This document shows, piece by piece, positions 7,495 to 11,296 of a stretch of DNA of 11,296 bases. The notes under the pieces were generated by a model. It searched no databases. It was not told the origin of the DNA and saw only the letters and a list, made by a program, of their open reading frames with translations. The stretch lies in assembly GCA_937973565.1 (NCBI GenBank), contig CALJKQ010000275.1, forward strand, positions 1 to 11,296. The letters are read 5' to 3'. The first letter of the stretch is position 1; each line of letters begins with the position of its first letter. The translations under genes were made by a program, and so were the position numbers. Source of the DNA: an uncultured Saprospiraceae bacterium (GTDB lineage: Bacteria; Bacteroidota; Bacteroidia; Chitinophagales; Saprospiraceae).

Positions 7495-8930
7495 GGTATC
7501 AATTCTCCGATTAACGTTGCACTGGTAGCATCTTTTATAACCACGTTTACATAACTGCCGGGTTTATGTACACCGTTTCCAAGCTTAGGAAATACAACCA
7601 TTTTGTTTTGGGAGTTTCTTCCCTTCCATTCTCTGTCTGATTTTTTGGAGTCACCTTCAATCAGCACTTTAAATTCCTTGCCGATATCTGCTTTATTGTG
7701 CACCAATGAAAGATGATTTTGCAGTCGAATCACTTCGTTGAGTCTTCTTTTCTTTACCTCATCAGATATATCATCAGCAAACTTTCGCGCTGCCAATGTA
7801 CCGGGCCTTTCTGAATAGGCAAACATATACGACATGCTGTATTTGGCCAATTCCATGATAGACAAAGTATCCATATGTTCTTCTTCGGTTTCTGTGCAAA
7901 ATCCTGCTATGATGTCAGAAGAAATGGCACATTCAGGCATAATGCGATATATGGCGGCAACTCTTTCCAAATACCATTCCCTGTCATAGGTCCTGTTCAT
8001 CAAATCCAGAATTCTGGTATTTCCACTCTGCACAGGTAAATGAATATACTTGCAAATATTCTCATGTGCGGCCATGGTATGCAATACTTCATCGGTAATG
8101 TCCTTGGGGTGAGAAGTGCTAAATCGAACCCTCAGATCAGGGTGGATGGAAGCAACCCTGGCCAATAAGCCTGCAAAATTTTCTTTTTCTCCGGAGTCTT
8201 CATTTTCCCACTTGTAGGAATCTACGTTCTGACCCAATAATGTTACTTCTCTATATCCTTTCTCATACATATCCCTTGCTTCGGCTTCAATAGAGTAGGG
8301 GTCTCTGCTTCGTTCCCTTCCTCTGGTGAAGGGTACCACACAAAATGAACACATATTGTCGCAACCCCTCATTATCGAAATGAACCCTGTCACACCATTG
8401 CTGTCCAGTCGCATAGGAGAGATATCCGCATAGGTCTCTTCCCGGGATAAAAATACATTGACTCCCTTTTCACCGTCATCTGCCACCGCAATCAGGGATG
8501 GTAAATCCCGGTAAGCATCAGGGCCGACAACGAGATCAACCAGCTTTTCTTCCTCTAAAAAACGACTTTTCAAGCGCTCTGCCATACAACCCAAAACTCC
8601 CACCAACAAGGATGGATTGCTTGATTTATAGCTGTTGAATTGTGCCAAACGCTTACGCACCGTTTCCTCTGCCTTTTCACGTATGGAACAGGTATTGATC
8701 AATATCAAATCAGCTATTTCCAGGTTTCTGGTGGAAAGAAATCCACAATTACCCAATATAGAGGCCACTATCTCTGAATCTGAGAAATTCATCTGGCAAC
8801 CATAACTCTCTATGTAAAAGTATCGTTTGCCCGGCTCTCGTTCAAATCGTTCATCTCCGTATGCCTTTCCTTGATCTCCCTCTATAATCGTCTTTACAGG
8901 CTGAAGAAGGGTAGGATTATCATCGTACAT
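7491..8930 (-). CDS. miaB: tRNA-2-methylthio-N6-dimethylallyladenosine synthase MiaB
   Basis: MiaB is a radical-SAM methylthiotransferase that converts i6A37 to ms2i6A37 in tRNAs reading UNN codons. The 479-residue product has an N-terminal UPF0004 domain with three cluster cysteines: C45 in ESYGCQMN, C81 in LINTCSIR and C115 in GVLGCMAE. The radical-SAM CxxxCxxC motif has C190, C194 and C197 in MRGCDNMCSFCVVPFTRGRE. A TRAM domain follows from about 410, ending at GELIP. The CSFCVVPFTRGRERSR signature fits MiaB rather than the MtaB or RimO relatives. A tail of about 35 residues before the first domain is common in Bacteroidetes MiaB. It is the first gene of the leftward operon and its stop overlaps the next start by 4 nt. 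Confidence 0.96.
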   Translation of the reverse strand: MYDDNPTLLQPVKTIIEGDQGKAYGDERFEREPGKRYFYIESYGCQMNFSDSEIVASILGNCGFLSTRNLEIADLILINTCSIREKAEETVRKRLAQFNSYKSSNPSLLVGVLGCMAERLKSRFLEEEKLVDLVVGPDAYRDLPSLIAVADDGEKGVNVFLSREETYADISPMRLDSNGVTGFISIMRGCDNMCSFCVVPFTRGRERSRDPYSIEAEARDMYEKGYREVTLLGQNVDSYKWENEDSGEKENFAGLLARVASIHPDLRVRFSTSHPKDITDEVLHTMAAHENICKYIHLPVQSGNTRILDLMNRTYDREWYLERVAAIYRIMPECAISSDIIAGFCTETEEEHMDTLSIMELAKYSMSYMFAYSERPGTLAARKFADDISDEVKKRRLNEVIRLQNHLSLVHNKADIGKEFKVLIEGDSKKSDREWKGRNSQNKMVVFPKLGNGVHKPGSYVNVVIKDATSATLIGELIP

Positions 8931-8951
8931 TATTACTCATTTTTAAAGCTG

Positions 8952-8959
8952 CAAAGATA
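8952..8959 (-). promoter_or_regulatory. Bacteroidetes-type -7 box for the miaB operon
   Basis: On the minus strand TATCTTTG is an exact fit to TAnnTTTG, ending 21 nt before the miaB ATG, which implies a leader of only about 17 nt. No convincing -33 TTTG is seen; the expected place lies next to the TGACATTTTGTCA palindrome. This would drive all five genes down to the membrane regulator. Confidence 0.6.
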
Positions 8960-8979
8960 TACTTATTCGGCCTAGAAAG

Positions 8980-8996
8980 TGACATTTTGTCATAAA
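8980..8996. promoter_or_regulatory. Palindrome TGACA-TTT-TGTCA followed by ATAAA: candidate operator
   Basis: TGACATTTTGTCA (8980-8992) is a perfect 5-bp inverted repeat with a 3-nt centre. It lies at about -33 to -45 relative to the inferred miaB transcription start, where a bound protein would touch the polymerase. TGTCATAAA (8988-8996) recurs exactly 40 bp away. The binding protein is not known. Confidence 0.4.
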
Positions 8997-9017
8997 TAAT
9001 GTATAACCTTTGGAAAA

Positions 9018-9036
9018 CGACAGTTTATGTCATAAA
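9018..9036. promoter_or_regulatory. Second copy of the TGTCATAAA element in the divergent region
   Basis: GACA-GTTTA-TGTC (9019-9031) is an inverted repeat with a 5-nt centre and is followed by ATAAA. Its TGTCATAAA half (9028-9036) matches 8988-8996 exactly. The copies are 40 bp apart, close to four helical turns. Confidence 0.35.
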
Positions 9037-9081
9037 ATCTGAATAATTTCATTTTTTCCTACAATTATTTCGCATTATCTA

Positions 9082-9112
9082 TTGACTTTTTCATTTAAAT
9101 ATTGTAAATTAC
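9082..9112 (+). promoter_or_regulatory. Candidate promoter for the CBS-domain gene
   Basis: TTG at 9082-9084 and TAAATTAC at 9105-9112, separated by 20 nt, approximate the Bacteroidetes TTG / TAnnTTTG pair, with the last two bases off-consensus. Read instead as TTGACT-17 nt-TAAATT it resembles a classical -35/-10 pair. The start would be near 9119, giving a leader of about 25 nt. Confidence 0.35.
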
Positions 9113-9143
9113 AAAAATTAATAACCACCAAACTTACTAGACC

Positions 9144-9572
9144 ATGATGAACGAGTTTGTACAATCGATAATGACGCGCACTCCGGTGACGATTAACGAT
9201 CGAGCCACACTTAAAGATGTCAAGGACATTTTTGACCAAAACAGAATCCACCACTTGCCTGTCATCAATGATGAGGGTGATTTATTGGGTCTGATTACAA
9301 CCTACGACCTTTGGAAATTGAACAGGAAATTTGAAGATTACGAACAAATTCAGGCTACCGAAGTAATGAATCGGAAATTTGCCAAGGTTGCACCGGATGA
9401 TAAAGTGGGCACCGCAGCCGAATTGTTTTTAGATCGTAGATTTCACGCTCTTCCTGTTGTTGAAGAGAAAAAGCTCGTCGGCATCGTTACATCTTTTGAT
9501 GTATTGAGGTACGAATTCAGAAGAGAATATGAAAAGCCAATACTATATCAGGACGTCTTGTCCAATGGCTAA
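9144..9572 (+). CDS. Small stand-alone CBS-pair protein
   Basis: The 142-residue product consists almost entirely of two CBS domains (about 8-58 and 72-123), which together form a Bateman module that usually binds adenine nucleotides. Each has the family pattern: HHLPVINDEGDLLGLITTYD (36-55) and FHALPVVEEKKLVGIVTSFD (100-119). Each ends with the Thr/Ser-x-Asp group that contacts the ribose and phosphates (T53/D55, S117/D119). There is no enzymatic, membrane or DNA-binding domain, so it is presumably a soluble energy-sensing protein acting through an unseen partner. The first ATG at 9144 is used; another follows directly. It is transcribed divergently from miaB, sharing a 213-nt intergenic region with repeated operator-like elements, and is followed by a terminator. 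Function beyond ligand sensing cannot be read from the sequence. Confidence 0.9.
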   Translation: MMNEFVQSIMTRTPVTINDRATLKDVKDIFDQNRIHHLPVINDEGDLLGLITTYDLWKLNRKFEDYEQIQATEVMNRKFAKVAPDDKVGTAAELFLDRRFHALPVVEEKKLVGIVTSFDVLRYEFRREYEKPILYQDVLSNG

Positions 9573-9590
9573 AGATCAGTGGTCTGAAAA

Positions 9591-9752
9591 CTTGCCTGCA
9601 ACAATCTTTCACCAAAGGTGAGATTACCCAAACGAATCGACTTCGTTTTACAATTTCAAGTTGAGGAGACCAGCAATCGAAAAGAAATTATAGGCTCCTT
9701 CACGAGCAGGCAAGGAAAATGAGATTCCCGGCATCACCGGGAATCTTTTTTT
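9591..9752 (+). ncRNA. Possible structured small RNA or structured 3' UTR between the CBS gene and mqnE
   Basis: CTTGCCTGC (9591-9599) is perfectly complementary to GCAGGCAAG (9706-9714), which would close a domain of about 124 nt. Inside are a hairpin TCACC-AAA-GGTGA (9609-9621) extended by AATC/GATT (9603-9606 with 9622-9625), and a hairpin AAACGAA-TCGAC-TTCGTTT (9630-9648). Two interleaved pairings also occur: AATTTC/GAAATT (9652-9657, 9684-9689) and AGGAG/CTCCT (9664-9668, 9695-9699). If both form they make a pseudoknot. An intrinsic terminator follows 8 nt after the domain. I see no clear promoter of its own, so it may be processed from the CBS transcript. No ORF of note occurs. Size and layout allow a 6S-type RNA (a 6S-Flavo family is known in flavobacteria), but I do not recognise its sequence. 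Confidence 0.35.
9722..9752 (+). terminator. Strong intrinsic terminator
   Basis: AGATTCCCGG (9722-9731) pairs perfectly with CCGGGAATCT (9737-9746) around the loop CATCA, followed by an unbroken T run (9746-9752). It ends the CBS/possible RNA transcript and separates it from mqnE. Confidence 0.9.
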
Positions 9753-9780
9753 ATTATTAACCTTTTGCCAATCTAACTGT

Positions 9781-9788
9781 TAACTTTG
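9781..9788 (+). promoter_or_regulatory. Bacteroidetes-type -7 box for mqnE
   Basis: TAACTTTG is an exact TAnnTTTG match, 18 nt before the mqnE ATG and downstream of the terminator. The nearest TTTG (9764-9767) is only 13 nt upstream, too close for a standard -33 box. The leader would be about 14 nt. Confidence 0.55.
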
Positions 9789-9806
9789 CAGTGAACATGT
9801 AAAACT

Positions 9807-10994
9807 ATGGCTTTTAACTTTTTTAACCAGGTCTCCACAGATACTCAACTCAAAACCATTTCTGAAAAGGTTTTTGACGGAATCAGAATAGACAACGAAG
9901 ACGCCCTGGCACTTTTTGAAAAAGCTGATCTTCCGCTCTTAGGTATGCTCGCCAACCACATAAGAGAAAAAAAACACGGAGACAACACCTATTTCAATAG
10001 AAATTTCCACCTCGAACCTACGAATATCTGCCTCTACACCTGCACCTTTTGCAGCTATTCCAGACTCATTAAGAAAAGAAGCGAAGGATGGGAGTATACG
10101 CTGGAGGATATGCTGGAAATGGTAAAAGCTTATGATGGGCAACCCGTCACAGAGGTTCACATCGTCGGTGGGGTTTTGCCTCAATACGACACCCAATTCT
10201 ACACATCCCTTTTCCGGGCCATCAAAGAGCACAGACCCGAATTGCACATTAAGGCACTTACACCAGTGGAATACCACTATATGTTCAAAAAAGACAAACT
10301 GAGTTACGAAGAAGGCATGGCTTTGATGAAAGAAGCAGGACTCGATTCCATGCCCGGTGGAGGAGCTGAAATTTTTCATCCCGAGATCAGGGATGAGATT
10401 GCCGGTGGAAAGTGTTCGGGCGACCAGTGGCTTCGGATTCACGAAATCTGGCATGGCTTAGGCGGCAGATCCAATGCAACCATGCTTTACGGTCACATTG
10501 AAAAATTTTGGCACAGAGTTGACCACCTCGATCAATTGAGGCAACTTCAGGATAAGACCGGTGGCTTTCAGACCTTTATTCCACTTAAATTCAGAAATAA
10601 AGACAACCAAATGAGCCACCTGCCGGAAGTGAGTCTTATTGATGACCTAAAAAATTACGCTGTATCCAGAATCTACCTTGACAATTTTGATCACATCAAA
10701 GCCTACTGGCCTATGATCAGCAGGGATATTGCACAAATTTCGCTTTCTTTTGGGGTAGATGATGTAGACGGCACCATAGACGACACTACCAAGATCTATT
10801 CAATGGCGGGTTCCGAAGAACAAAATCCTGCCATGACAACTCAGCAATTGGTAACACTGATCAAGAGAGTAGGGCGACGCCCCATCGAAAGAGACACCTT
10901 GTACAATGTGATTTGTGATTACAGCGAGGTGGCGTTTGAAGATGATCACGCATTCAAAGGATATTTGGATCTTCCCGTGGTAAACAACTCGTAG
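9807..10994 (+). CDS. mqnE: Aminofutalosine synthase MqnE (futalosine menaquinone pathway)
   Basis: MqnE is a radical-SAM enzyme that adds the adenosyl radical to 3-[(1-carboxyvinyl)oxy]benzoate to give 6-amino-6-deoxyfutalosine, an early step of the futalosine route to menaquinone. The 395-residue product carries the CxxxCxxC cluster motif at C75, C79 and C82 (EPTNICLYTCTFCSYSRL), HIVGG at 118-122, GGGAEIF at 184-190 and SNATMLYGHIE from 222. The last motif, with GGFQTFIPLKF further on, favours MqnE over the related MqnC, which usually has a TATMMFG-type segment there. The gene stands alone behind its own promoter; no other mqn gene is in the window. Starting at 9807 gives an N-terminus (MAFNFFNQ) without internal competitors. 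Confidence 0.92.
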   Translation: MAFNFFNQVSTDTQLKTISEKVFDGIRIDNEDALALFEKADLPLLGMLANHIREKKHGDNTYFNRNFHLEPTNICLYTCTFCSYSRLIKKRSEGWEYTLEDMLEMVKAYDGQPVTEVHIVGGVLPQYDTQFYTSLFRAIKEHRPELHIKALTPVEYHYMFKKDKLSYEEGMALMKEAGLDSMPGGGAEIFHPEIRDEIAGGKCSGDQWLRIHEIWHGLGGRSNATMLYGHIEKFWHRVDHLDQLRQLQDKTGGFQTFIPLKFRNKDNQMSHLPEVSLIDDLKNYAVSRIYLDNFDHIKAYWPMISRDIAQISLSFGVDDVDGTIDDTTKIYSMAGSEEQNPAMTTQQLVTLIKRVGRRPIERDTLYNVICDYSEVAFEDDHAFKGYLDLPVVNNS

Positions 10995-11067
10995 ATCGTA
11001 ACAAGGTATCTTATAGAATCAGGGTTGGCATTGATCGATATTACTGCATTGGCAATTTGTTTAACCC

Positions 11068-11075
11068 TATCTTTG
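11068..11075 (+). promoter_or_regulatory. Bacteroidetes-type -7 box for the last gene
   Basis: TATCTTTG matches TAnnTTTG and lies 10 nt before the ATG at 11086, so the transcript would be almost leaderless (about 6 nt). A TTGG at 11049-11052 is a possible but closely spaced -33 element. The 91-nt gap after mqnE shows no terminator hairpin, so read-through is also possible. Confidence 0.5.
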
Positions 11076-11085
11076 AATAAAAAAC

Positions 11086-11296
11086 ATGTTCGGACAAATA
11101 AAAAGAATGCTCGGCATCGAGGGGGTGAAAATCGATGTTGAAATCATTCAGCCTGTAAACCTGCATAGTGGCAGGCTTCGGGGCATCATCAGCCTTATCA
11201 CCCTTAGGGACAGTGAGGTAACTTCGATCCACCTCAAAATGATTGAGAAATACCATAGAGGAAGGAATAAAGAAAAATTGATTGATGAATACATCA
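11086..11296 (+). CDS. Probable Spo0M/arrestin-like protein (partial, N-terminal 70 codons)
   Basis: The frame is open from ATG at 11086 to the window edge. The visible product starts MFGQIKRMLGIEGVKIDVEI and continues with beta-strand-like segments GRLRGIISLITL and VTSIHLKMIEKYHRGRNKEK. An N-terminal MF..IKK.LGIEGVK stretch followed by a strand-rich G.I.L....V.SI...LIEKY pattern resembles the Spo0M (sporulation-control, arrestin-fold) family, which also occurs in non-sporulating Bacteroidetes, where its role is unclear. There is no signal peptide, so it is cytoplasmic. The identification rests on 70 residues and memory of the family, so it is tentative; that it is a real gene is more certain, given the promoter box just upstream. 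Confidence 0.55.
   Translation, partial: MFGQIKRMLGIEGVKIDVEIIQPVNLHSGRLRGIISLITLRDSEVTSIHLKMIEKYHRGRNKEKLIDEYI

Noticed and set aside
8988..9036. TGTCATAAA copies as a Pho box
   Set aside because: A Pho box needs 11-bp-spaced direct repeats; these are 40 bp apart and carry inverted-repeat arms instead.
9591..9714. Structured spacer as a SAM or other riboswitch controlling mqnE
   Set aside because: A strong terminator and a separate promoter box lie between it and mqnE, so it is probably not in the mqnE leader; no known aptamer core was recognised.
9939..10454. 171-codon minus-strand ORF inside mqnE
   Set aside because: It is antisense to a strongly conserved radical-SAM gene and shows no recognisable domain.
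10509..10523. TGGCACAGAGTTGAC as a sigma-54 -24/-12 promoter
   Set aside because: The spacing is one base short and the -12 GC is absent; it lies within mqnE coding sequence.
11041..11256. 71-codon minus-strand ORF at the right end
   Set aside because: It overlaps the better-supported plus-strand Spo0M-like gene and its promoter, and shows no domain.

Overview
The window is chromosomal DNA from a member of the Bacteroidota (Bacteroidetes). The evidence is: promoter -7 boxes of the TAnnTTTG type, no Shine-Dalgarno sequences before the starts, a miaB / sigma-54 activator / lptE gene order that I recall as typical of the phylum, a propeller plus triple-tyrosine plus LuxR-type membrane regulator, a multi-repeat secreted protein of a Bacteroidetes carbohydrate-binding type, and the futalosine menaquinone gene mqnE. 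I cannot name genus or class from the sequence. I see no tRNA, rRNA, IS element, integrase or CRISPR array.

Minus strand, right to left (8930 to 2467): five genes packed as one probable operon: miaB (tRNA methylthiolation), a receiver-less sigma-54 enhancer-binding protein, an lptE-like lipoprotein, rlmH (23S rRNA pseudouridine methylation), and a 916-residue membrane-spanning regulator with a periplasmic propeller and a cytoplasmic LuxR-type HTH. Junctions are 4-nt overlap, about 17-nt overlap, 12-nt gap, 4-nt overlap. After a 288-nt spacer comes the start of a large secreted protein (2178 to beyond position 1), whose visible 726 residues are a signal peptide and five tandem jelly-roll-like repeats. 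The spacer holds a candidate promoter preceded by two identical 10-bp direct repeats, a plausible operator for the regulator encoded just upstream.

Plus strand, left to right (9144 to the end): a small CBS-pair protein divergent from miaB, a 234-nt spacer holding a possible structured RNA and a strong intrinsic terminator, mqnE (aminofutalosine synthase), and the first 70 codons of a probable Spo0M/arrestin-like protein running off the right edge.

Most genes are conserved housekeeping. The parts most likely to hold something new are: (1) the pairing of the membrane-anchored LuxR-type regulator with the repeat protein and its direct-repeat operator candidate; (2) the repeat protein, with two kinds of repeat and a recurrent cysteine pair; (3) the possible small RNA between the CBS gene and mqnE; (4) the repeated TGTCATAAA/palindrome elements in the miaB-CBS divergent region.
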